From the NCBI GenBank assembly GCA_902489575.1, contig CABUAQ010000053.1, positions 1 through 12,777 of the forward strand: a stretch of DNA of 12,777 bases, in the 5' to 3' direction. This DNA comes from an uncultured bacterium (GTDB lineage Bacteria; Cyanobacteriota; Vampirovibrionia; Gastranaerophilales; Gastranaerophilaceae). The translations under genes and the position numbers were made by a program. The notes under the pieces are model-generated. The model ran no database searches, had not been told where the DNA came from, and saw only the letters and a program-made list of their open reading frames with translations. Below, piece by piece: positions 6,888 through 12,777 of the stretch (position 1 is the stretch's first letter; each line of letters opens with the position of its first letter).

Positions 6888-8003
6888 ATGAGATTGAAGG
6901 CTTTAGAATTAACCAATTATAGAAACTGCAGGGATTTAAAATTAAAATTTAATAAATTAAAAATTCTAATCCTTGGTAAAAATGCTCAAGGAAAAACCAA
7001 TATCCTTGAAAGTATTTACTTTATTTCAAATCTTAAAAGCCCCAGAACCTCAAACAACCTTGAGTTAATAAACTTTGACAGCAAATATTTCAAGCTGGAA
7101 GCTGAAGTTATAAAAGCAGATACTGATATTGATTTATCATATACCTACAACAAAGAGAAAAAGCGTGAAGTCAAAGTAAACAAAGTAAAAACCACTATTA
7201 AAGATTTTAAATCAGTTATAAAAACCGTACTATTTTCTACTAACGATTTACTTTTATTAAGAGGGGCGCCGCAAGATCGTCGGGATTGGCTTGATCGCGC
7301 CATTTCGCAAATTTATCCTGCATACGATGAGAGATTATCAAAATATGAAAAAATTCGTATTCAAAAAAACAACTTTTTAAAAGATTCTGCAAAATCAGGA
7401 ATAATGAACGATAAATTACTTGACGTATTTAATGAACAATTATCAATCAGCGGAAGTAATATTATCTATATACGTAAAAAGTTTTTAAAAGAAATTGAAA
7501 AAATAGCACTAAACAAACACCGGACAATAAGCGAAACCGAAGAACTATCTATAAAATATGATTCAAACTTTTTAGGATTAAATAACACAATTGAAGAAAT
7601 TGAAGATATTCAAATGGCATTTTTAGAAGCACTGGATCAACGTAGAATTGAAGAAATCAGAAGATGTCAATCCTGCATTGGTCCTCATAGAGATGATATC
7701 GTTTTTTATATAAACAATCTGGAAGCTACAAAATTTGCATCTCAAGGACAGCAGCGTACAATAGTTTTATCCCTTAAGCTTTCTGAACTTGATATAATTA
7801 CAGATAAAACAGGCGATGATCCCATATTATTACTAGATGATGTCTTAGCAGAACTTGACGACATAAGGCAAAACTATCTGTTAAAATCAATTAACCCCAG
7901 CACCCAAACTATAATCACGTCAGTTGACACACTGTTATTTGAGGAAGATTTTCTAAAAGATGTACAAATCTACAAAATAGAAAAAGGTTCAATAATAAAC
8001 TAA
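6888..8003 (+). CDS. recF: DNA replication and repair protein RecF
   Basis: SMC/Rad50-like ATPase that, with RecO and RecR, loads RecA at single-strand gaps. From the ATG at 6888 it is 371 residues, the usual length. The start matches RecF proteins (MRLKALELTNYRNCRDL). An in-frame TTG 18 nt upstream lies inside the promoter region and is rejected as the start. Walker A GKNAQGKT is at 30-37. The RecF-typical GAPQDRRDWLDRAI lies in the first half. The ABC signature SQGQQR is at 285-290, and Walker B with the D-loop (PILLLDDVLAELD) at 312-324. There is no Shine-Dalgarno, and a perfect TATAAT ends 6 nt before the ATG, pointing to a leaderless mRNA. It is not next to dnaA, dnaN or gyrB in this window. 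It stands alone, facing the convergent MFS gene. Confidence 0.96.
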   Translation: MRLKALELTNYRNCRDLKLKFNKLKILILGKNAQGKTNILESIYFISNLKSPRTSNNLELINFDSKYFKLEAEVIKADTDIDLSYTYNKEKKREVKVNKVKTTIKDFKSVIKTVLFSTNDLLLLRGAPQDRRDWLDRAISQIYPAYDERLSKYEKIRIQKNNFLKDSAKSGIMNDKLLDVFNEQLSISGSNIIYIRKKFLKEIEKIALNKHRTISETEELSIKYDSNFLGLNNTIEEIEDIQMAFLEALDQRRIEEIRRCQSCIGPHRDDIVFYINNLEATKFASQGQQRTIVLSLKLSELDIITDKTGDDPILLLDDVLAELDDIRQNYLLKSINPSTQTIITSVDTLLFEEDFLKDVQIYKIEKGSIIN

Positions 8004-8024
8004 AAAAAGAACCCCTGAGGGTTC
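8002..8024 (-). terminator. Intrinsic terminator of the MFS gene, possibly shared with recF
   Basis: Hairpin with a 6-bp stem GAACCC/GGGTTC (8009-8014 with 8019-8024) and a CTGA tetraloop. On the minus strand it is followed by seven Ts (8002-8008) and lies 3 nt after the transporter stop. On the plus strand only CCCCTTATTCTTTT follows, so termination of recF there would be weaker. Confidence 0.8.
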
Positions 8025-8027
8025 CCC

Positions 8028-9398
8028 TTATTCTTTTATTATCTTTGTCACAATAGCTGCAATAAGTAAACAAAGTGCTCCAATAAAAAATGAGTATTCA
8101 TAATGATAATTTAAAAATCCCCCAGAATGAATTACTGCTTTATTAATAATCCAGGCAACAGCTGTACAAACAAACACCTGCGGACCCGCTATAAAGATAT
8201 TAAATATCCCCATTACAGAACCTTCTGTCCCCGGCTTGATATAACGAGAAAGCATTGCAAACGGCAGTGCACAAACACTTGCCCAACCAATACCTGACAA
8301 AGCCATAAACAAAGCAACAACAATCGCAGATGTATTAAACAAGCCCATACCTAGATACGCAATAACCATTGATAACAAAGAAATAATATGCACCTTCCTG
8401 TTACCGAATTTTCCTGCAAGAACACCTATAGGTATAGCTATAACAAAACAAACAAGGTTAAATATAGCAAAACATACAGATGAATAATTTGTAGCCCTGG
8501 TTAAAATCGGATGAAAAGATTTTTGGACATCAAATGATAATTTTGTTAAATCAGGAACATCAAAAACAGTATGAATAGCAAAATTAGTAAAGAAAATCAT
8601 CATACACATCATACCTATCCAGGTAAAAAACTGCATAATACAGATTTTTGAAACCTCCGGAGAAAGTGCAAAAAATTCTTTCATAGACTGCCAAAAACCC
8701 GGTTCGTCTTTTACTTCTACAGAATCATTATCCTGCAATGTGCTGCGCTCTTTTATAGTTAAACAAGTCCAGACCATAGCAAGAGCAAACGCCAACGCTG
8801 CCATAATAAATTGAGCTTTAATAGACATTTGATAATGAAATACAAATTTCAAAAACGGAGCAGTAGCAGCTGCTATAACAGACCCCAACCCAATTGCAAG
8901 ACTTATATAAGAATTAGCAAGAGAATGCTGCTCAGATGGAACCACATCTGGAATTAAAGCTCTATATGGACCTTGTGCAATATTTATACAAGCATCAATA
9001 ATCCAAATCATAATGGCTGCAATTAAAAGTCCTGTCCAAAGTGGTAAATTTACACCTGTAATTTTTGCTAAAAATGCAGCAATATCACCGGAATTTGGAA
9101 ACAACCACAATGCAAACGCCGCAATAATAGCACCTCCCAAAAGGTAAGGTCTCCTTCTACCAAAACGAGATTTGGTTTTATCAGATATCGCCCCGATTAA
9201 TGGTTGAACAACCATCCCTGTAAAAGGCCCTGCAAGCCAAATTAACCCGTATATAAAAGGATCAGCACCCAGATGCTCTGTAACCGGAGCCGATAAAATA
9301 ATTCTCATCTGCCATGCAAACTGTAATCCCAAAAACCCCAACGCAAAATTAAGAAAGTTCACGGTGGTAAATTTTTTCATTACAAAATTATCATCCAT
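8028..9398 (-). CDS. MFS sugar transporter, GPH / SLC45-like
   Basis: Twelve-helix inner-membrane symporter of the major facilitator superfamily, probably taking up a sugar or glycoside with a cation. From the ATG at 9398 it has 456 residues. Key features near the N-terminus are FLGLQFAWQMRIILSAPVTE and the loop 2-3 motif SDKTKSRFGRRRPYLLGG, very like the SDR-x-x-SRFGRRRPF motif of sucrose/SLC45 carriers. A second-half counterpart is GKFGNRKVH. The central loop (TIKERSTLQDNDSVEVKDE) separates the two halves. An upstream TTG at 9464 would add 22 residues but lies in the -35 box; the chosen ATG has GGGAG (9408-9412) with a 9-nt spacer. The gene appears monocistronic, with its own promoter and terminator. 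The substrate cannot be deduced: no sugar-degrading gene is adjacent. Confidence 0.88.
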   Translation of the reverse strand: MDDNFVMKKFTTVNFLNFALGFLGLQFAWQMRIILSAPVTEHLGADPFIYGLIWLAGPFTGMVVQPLIGAISDKTKSRFGRRRPYLLGGAIIAAFALWLFPNSGDIAAFLAKITGVNLPLWTGLLIAAIMIWIIDACINIAQGPYRALIPDVVPSEQHSLANSYISLAIGLGSVIAAATAPFLKFVFHYQMSIKAQFIMAALAFALAMVWTCLTIKERSTLQDNDSVEVKDEPGFWQSMKEFFALSPEVSKICIMQFFTWIGMMCMMIFFTNFAIHTVFDVPDLTKLSFDVQKSFHPILTRATNYSSVCFAIFNLVCFVIAIPIGVLAGKFGNRKVHIISLLSMVIAYLGMGLFNTSAIVVALFMALSGIGWASVCALPFAMLSRYIKPGTEGSVMGIFNIFIAGPQVFVCTAVAWIINKAVIHSGGFLNYHYEYSFFIGALCLLIAAIVTKIIKE

Positions 9399-9435
9399 CA
9401 AATTTCTCTCCCAAATAACTAACAACTGCTTATCA

Positions 9436-9464
9436 AGAATACTATTAAAAAAACTCTCGGTCAA
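9436..9464 (-). promoter_or_regulatory. Sigma-70-type promoter of the MFS transporter gene
   Basis: Minus-strand TTGACC (9459-9464, 5/6), an exact 17-nt spacer, and TATTCT (9436-9441, 4/6). The predicted start is near 9429, leaving a leader of about 30 nt with the GGGAG ribosome site. It begins 10 nt after the stop of the upstream metallopeptidase-like gene and excludes the TTG at 9464 as a start codon. Confidence 0.7.
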
Positions 9465-9474
9465 GTATATTTAA

Positions 9475-10590
9475 CTAAACATCTCCACCAAGATACTTAA
9501 AAAGTGATTTTTCTTCGTCAGTTAATTCCGGACACAGTCCAAAACCCGCAAACCTGTTTTTTACATTCAACTCAGTATAAGCTTCATGTGCAGCATTAGG
9601 TTTACTAGCCGCATAACCTGATAGGGAATTTACGGTATACTTGTACCGCTTAGGAATTTTCTTACACTTGAATGCGAGCAAGGGCAAATGTTCCTGATGA
9701 CAAAGTTCATGAAAACTAATATGTTCAGGAAGAGTGGTACTAAACCAGCTTTTAAATCCGGTTGAAGATTTCCACCTTGAGATTAAATTTGCAATATCCG
9801 GACTGCATTTAGCTTTAGGACAATATTTTTGGATATACATCTGCAGAGCATTTGAACTCAAAATAATAGAATCACAGGTTCCGTCATGAGTTTTTAAATG
9901 TTCACCTCTGGAATTCTTATAATTTGAGATAATAATTTCATCCGGCAATTTTACACCCAGTTGCTTAGCTTTATCTACAGCACTTAAAACAGATCTGGAT
10001 TGTAAAACATCATCACCCAATAATGCAAGTCGTAAACCATATTTATCACATAGAAGTTTCTCTGCCGATATTACCTCGGGGTGTGTAGACGGTCTTGCAA
10101 AAAGAGCATGCAGCCACCTCACACAATCATCCCTCAAATTCTTTTTATGATAAAACATTTGTTCTATTTCTAAAGGAACAGAACCGGTTTTAATATGCTT
10201 GGGTTTCAATAAATTTAGAATTGGAACAATTTCACACTCCCGATATTTGTCTGCGAAATTAAAAATGGCAGCTTGCAGTTCACCCCAGGTTTTTGCCTTC
10301 TTCAATTCTGCAGTCACCTTAGGCGGCACACCGGCTTTTTGTATGGTTATAATAAATTTTTCTCTTGTTGCCACTGCAGCTTCACTAAGTGGTTCAGAAA
10401 CTCTTGCAACAAACGTTTGCATAATATTTTTATTTTGTTCTAAACCAACTTCTCGCATACATTTTAAAGCCCTGACAGATTCCGATTGTGTAAGCTGTTT
10501 TACCAGAGTTTTACTTATATCAACAGCAGAAGACTCTGCTGAATTAACAACAGTTCTGGCAATATTTACACCTAATTTGCTTATCGACAT
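9475..10590 (-). CDS. Putative zinc metallopeptidase-like protein with HELCH motif
   Basis: 371 residues, no signal peptide and no membrane segment. The N-terminal about 130 residues look helical. The C-terminal half holds a zincin-like core: HELCH at 294-298 (the HExxH zinc and catalytic motif), then the segment SLSGYAASKPNAAHEAYTEL (322-341). In that segment E336 or E340 could be the third zinc ligand, as in minimal gluzincins. It ends in LFKYLGGDV, and I associate this C-terminal layout with HExxH proteins of gut Melainabacteria and clostridia (recollection, not a search). A CPKAKC pair (257-262) and other Cys residues suggest a cytoplasmic protein. The ATG has GGGG with 5-nt spacing and a TATAAT 23 nt upstream. 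The substrate is unknown. It may be a peptidase or an inactive relative. Confidence 0.75.
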   Translation of the reverse strand: MSISKLGVNIARTVVNSAESSAVDISKTLVKQLTQSESVRALKCMREVGLEQNKNIMQTFVARVSEPLSEAAVATREKFIITIQKAGVPPKVTAELKKAKTWGELQAAIFNFADKYRECEIVPILNLLKPKHIKTGSVPLEIEQMFYHKKNLRDDCVRWLHALFARPSTHPEVISAEKLLCDKYGLRLALLGDDVLQSRSVLSAVDKAKQLGVKLPDEIIISNYKNSRGEHLKTHDGTCDSIILSSNALQMYIQKYCPKAKCSPDIANLISRWKSSTGFKSWFSTTLPEHISFHELCHQEHLPLLAFKCKKIPKRYKYTVNSLSGYAASKPNAAHEAYTELNVKNRFAGFGLCPELTDEEKSLFKYLGGDV

Positions 10591-10613
10591 ATTTTCCCCA
10601 TAAGATACTCATA

Positions 10614-10619
10614 ATTATA
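10614..10619 (-). promoter_or_regulatory. -10 box for the HELCH protein gene
   Basis: Perfect minus-strand TATAAT 23 nt before the ATG at 10590, in the 70-bp gap after pyrG. No good -35 hexamer is seen. It suggests the gene can be transcribed separately from pyrG. Confidence 0.45.
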
Positions 10620-10660
10620 TAAAAACATTTTTAACGGAAAAATTGCCCTTCATTAACAAA

Positions 10661-12265
10661 CTAGCCGGCACGTTTAAGAACGGCATCAATCAAACCTTTA
10701 AACAACGGATGAGGTTTATCCGGACGGGATTTAAATTCCGGATGGAACTGACAAGCTACAAACCAATCCAAATTTGGAAGTTCAACAACTTCAGCAAGCA
10801 TACCATCAGGAGACATGCCTGAAAATACCAACCCTGCTTTCTCAATTTGTTCAAGATACTCGTTGTTAACTTCATATCTGTGCCTATGACGTTCTGAAAT
10901 AACCTCTGTACCATATGCCTGTTCAGCCTTTGATCCTTTTTTTAAATAACATTCATAAGCACCAAGGCGCATCGTACCGCCATAACCTTTTACATTTTTC
11001 TGCTCTAGCATAATATCGATTACCGGATATGTGGCATTTTCATCAAATTCTTTAGAGTTAGCACCTTTTAAACCAACAACATTTCTTGCATATTCAATAA
11101 CAGCACATTGCATACCTAAGCACAACCCTAGAAACGGAAGGTTATTTTCACGCGCATAACGGATTACATTAAGTTTACCCTCAATACCCCGCACCCCAAA
11201 ACCGCCGGGAACAACAACCGCATCAACATCAGAAAGCTGCTTTTTACATTGACCATACTCAACGCAATCTTCTGAATTTATCCATTTTATATCAACCGAT
11301 GCCGAATTAGCATATCCGGCGTGTTTCAAAGATTCTACTACAGAAATATAAGCGTCCGATAATTTTGTATATTTACCCGCTATAGCCACTTTAATTGATT
11401 TTTCCGGATTTTTAATACTGTTCACTAAAGTAACCCAGGAGTCTAAATCCGGTTCTCTATTCTCCATCCCAAGCATTTTTAAAACCACAGCACACATATC
11501 TTGAGCTTCTAAAGCAAGCGGAACTTCGTAAATAGTTTTCATATCCCGGCATTCAATAACCGCATCTTTTGGAACAGAACAAAATAGAGCCAGCTTTTCT
11601 TTCTCGGTTTTTGGAATAGGCTTCGAGGTTCTGCAAACAAGAATCTCCGGTTGAATACCATAGCTTCTCAAAACATTAACACTATGTTGGGAAGGCTTTG
11701 TCTTTAATTCACCTGATGTTGGCAAATAAGGAAGCAACGTACAATGAACAGAAATAGCATTACCAATCCCTACTTCGGTTTTAAACTGTCTTATTGCTTC
11801 AATAAACGGTAAACTTTCAATATCTCCTATAGTCCCGCCAATTTCAATAATGTGAAAATCCGGTTTAAATTGTTTGGTTGCTGCAACTATTTTAGATTTA
11901 ATTTCATTTGTTATATGCGGAATAACCTGGACTGTTGCCCCCAAATAATCACCGCGTCTTTCTTTATTAATTACTTCTTGATAGATTCTGCCTGATGTAA
12001 CATTATTAACCTGCCCAAAACTGGTATCTGTAAATCTCTCATAATGTCCTAAATCTAAATCAGTTTCTGCACCATCATCGGTCACAAAAACTTCTCCGTG
12101 CTGAAACGGACTCATAGTTCCAGGATCAATATTTATATAAGGATCGAATTTTTGAATAATAACAGAGTATCCCCTTGATCTGAACAAGCGTCCCAAAGAT
12201 GCTGCAATAATACCTTTTCCTAAAGAACTAACTACACCGCCTGTTACAAATATATATTTAGTCAT
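10661..12265 (-). CDS. pyrG: CTP synthase (glutamine hydrolysing)
   Basis: Cytoplasmic enzyme that makes CTP from UTP, ATP and glutamine, the last step of pyrimidine nucleotide synthesis. From the ATG at 12265 it is 534 residues, typical length; a TTG at 12271 gives two extra residues but sits only 1 nt after the GGGG sequence. The synthetase domain covers about 1-265: TKYIFVTGGVVSSLGKGI at 2-19 with the ATP loop, DPYINIDPGTMSP at 41-53, and EIGGTIGDIES at 141-151. The class I glutamine amidotransferase domain follows: oxyanion PGGFGVRG at 353-360, nucleophile Cys382 in GLCLGMQ, and His508/Glu510 in QFHPE. The GGGG Shine-Dalgarno has 7-nt spacing. It follows gatC on the same strand, separated by a terminator. 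Confidence 0.97.
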   Translation of the reverse strand: MTKYIFVTGGVVSSLGKGIIAASLGRLFRSRGYSVIIQKFDPYINIDPGTMSPFQHGEVFVTDDGAETDLDLGHYERFTDTSFGQVNNVTSGRIYQEVINKERRGDYLGATVQVIPHITNEIKSKIVAATKQFKPDFHIIEIGGTIGDIESLPFIEAIRQFKTEVGIGNAISVHCTLLPYLPTSGELKTKPSQHSVNVLRSYGIQPEILVCRTSKPIPKTEKEKLALFCSVPKDAVIECRDMKTIYEVPLALEAQDMCAVVLKMLGMENREPDLDSWVTLVNSIKNPEKSIKVAIAGKYTKLSDAYISVVESLKHAGYANSASVDIKWINSEDCVEYGQCKKQLSDVDAVVVPGGFGVRGIEGKLNVIRYARENNLPFLGLCLGMQCAVIEYARNVVGLKGANSKEFDENATYPVIDIMLEQKNVKGYGGTMRLGAYECYLKKGSKAEQAYGTEVISERHRHRYEVNNEYLEQIEKAGLVFSGMSPDGMLAEVVELPNLDWFVACQFHPEFKSRPDKPHPLFKGLIDAVLKRAG

Positions 12266-12292
12266 ACCCAAACCCCGCTAAATTTAATAATA

Positions 12293-12298
12293 ATTATA
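12293..12298 (-). promoter_or_regulatory. Candidate -10 box for pyrG
   Basis: Perfect minus-strand TATAAT just downstream of the gatC terminator and 27 nt before the pyrG ATG. The -35 position falls inside the terminator hairpin and shows no match, so this is a tentative promoter. Confidence 0.35.
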
Positions 12299-12304
12299 AA
12301 AATT

Positions 12305-12327
12305 AAAAAGCGGCAAAAGCCGCCTTT
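12305..12327 (-). terminator. Intrinsic terminator between gatC and pyrG
   Basis: On the minus strand AAAGGCGGC, a TTTT loop, GCCGCTTTT: a 9-bp stem including one G-U pair (plus coordinates 12306-12314 with 12319-12327). It is followed by TTTTT and AATTTTT. It sits 10 nt after the gatC stop. It could simply end gatC or act as an attenuator for readthrough into pyrG. Confidence 0.8.
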
Positions 12328-12336
12328 AGCTAAAAC

Positions 12337-12618
12337 CTAATTAATTTTAGGAACTTTAAAAAATCCGTTTTCCTCTTCTGGAGCATTCGACATCAACGCT
12401 TCCTTTGAAATTTCCTGACAAGGAACATCTTCTCTTAACAGAGCAGCGGCATCAATAACTTGAGTCATTGGTTTCACGTTTGTTGTATCAACCTCATTCA
12501 TTTGATCAACATACTTTAAAACATCACCCAGCTGCTTCGTATATAAGACCTTTTCATCTTCTGTCAACTCAAGCCTTGCTAATTTTGCAACGTGTTCAAC
12601 ATCTTTAACAGTAATCAT
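12337..12618 (-). CDS. gatC: Asp/Glu-tRNA amidotransferase subunit C
   Basis: Small subunit of GatCAB, which amidates Glu-tRNA(Gln) and/or Asp-tRNA(Asn) in bacteria lacking the matching direct synthetase; GatC stabilises the GatA-GatB pair. It is 93 residues, a typical length. Family features are the N-terminal VKDVEHVAKLARLELTEDE, the LGDVLKYVDQMNEVDT helix, a Pro-containing VKPMTQV, LREDVP, and the closing NGFFKVPKI. The ATG has a strong AAAGGAG with an 8-nt spacer. gatA and gatB are not adjacent, so the subunits are scattered or lie outside the window. Its transcription unit appears to be a single gene ending at the hairpin 10 nt downstream. Confidence 0.96.
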   Translation of the reverse strand: MITVKDVEHVAKLARLELTEDEKVLYTKQLGDVLKYVDQMNEVDTTNVKPMTQVIDAAALLREDVPCQEISKEALMSNAPEEENGFFKVPKIN

Positions 12619-12650
12619 TTTATCAGCTCCTTTAAAACTATCCTATGTTA

Positions 12651-12662
12651 ATTATCCTAGCA
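12651..12662 (-). promoter_or_regulatory. Extended -10 promoter of gatC
   Basis: Minus-strand TGCTAGGAT (12654-12662, TGn plus a 4/6 hexamer), overlapping GATAAT (12651-12656, 5/6). It lies 32-43 nt before the gatC ATG. No clear -35 is present, as is common for extended -10 promoters. Confidence 0.45.
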
Positions 12663-12725
12663 TAAACATACACAATAATATTATATATTAACGAAATTTA
12701 AAATTTAGATTTATAAACAGATTAA

Positions 12726-12734
12726 TGCTAGTAT
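12726..12734 (+). promoter_or_regulatory. Extended -10 promoter for the gene at the window end
   Basis: TGC followed by TAGTAT (4/6 match), 21 nt before the ATG at 12756. The start site would be near 12741. The element resembles the TGCTAGGAT in the gatC promoter on the opposite strand of the same divergent region. Confidence 0.4.
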
Positions 12735-12755
12735 ATACATGGAAAGGGAGTTAAA

Positions 12756-12777
12756 ATGACAGATACAAGACTCACAG
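12756..12777 (+). CDS. Start of an unidentified gene, cut by the window edge
   Basis: An ATG with a strong AAAGGGAG Shine-Dalgarno (12743-12750) and 5-nt spacing opens a frame running off the window: MTDTRLT, seven complete codons. A candidate extended -10 lies just upstream, and the gene is divergent from gatC. Too little is visible to assign a product. Confidence 0.6.

Noticed and set aside
10199..10603. Plus-strand frame opposite the HELCH protein gene
   Set aside because: Antisense shadow; the minus-strand gene has promoter, ribosome site and a recognisable motif.
12756..12777. Selenide-water dikinase (selD) as the truncated last gene
   Set aside because: The seven visible residues loosely recall some SelD N-termini, but this is far too short to claim.

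Overview
AT-rich bacterial chromosomal DNA, about 12.8 kb, densely packed with mostly housekeeping genes on both strands. The gene content suggests a non-photosynthetic relative of the cyanobacteria (Gastranaerophilales / 'Melainabacteria'-like). The clues are low GC, a cyanobacterial-style PilT, a CpaE/TadZ-type ATPase, solitary recF and uvrB genes, a GatCAB-type amidotransferase subunit, and a small HExxH protein of a kind I associate with gut Melainabacteria. This assignment is inference from protein appearance, not a database result.

Layout. (1) 1-1472, plus strand: the 3' part of a CpaE/TadZ-like pilus-localisation ATPase, then an unknown 139-residue protein, closed by a strong bidirectional terminator. 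(2) 1509-2399, minus: a polytopic membrane protein. (3) 2607-4601, plus: uvrB. (4) 6778 to 4654, minus: a three-gene operon of an unknown 83-residue protein, the retraction ATPase pilT, and a second polytopic membrane protein. That membrane protein resembles the one on the other side of uvrB. (5) 6888-8003, plus: recF, divergent from the pilT operon. (6) 9398 to 8028, minus: a sugar-type MFS/GPH transporter. (7) 10590 to 9475, minus: a protein with a zinc-metallopeptidase HELCH motif. (8) 12265 to 10661 and 12618 to 12337, minus: pyrG (CTP synthase) and gatC, separated by a terminator. (9) 12756 to the window end, plus: the first seven codons of another gene.

How the parts relate. Two pieces of pilus machinery (CpaE-like and PilT) lie within about 5 kb of each other, suggesting this cell builds a Tad-like and/or type IVa pilus. 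Two DNA-repair genes, uvrB (nucleotide excision repair) and recF (gap repair), are single-gene units. Both lack a Shine-Dalgarno sequence and both have a -10-like hexamer ending 6 nt before the ATG, consistent with leaderless mRNAs; the other starts visible in the window mostly have Shine-Dalgarno sequences. PyrG and GatC are core nucleotide and translation functions. Three upstream-extended starts look wrong and were corrected here to ATG codons: recF 6888, the MFS gene 9398 and pyrG 12265.

I see no mobile element, CRISPR array, rRNA or tRNA gene. No intergenic stretch exceeds about 210 bases. The window does not clearly hold a new multi-gene system. The most interesting leads are the leaderless repair genes, the paralogous membrane proteins flanking uvrB, and the unassigned small partners of CpaE and PilT.
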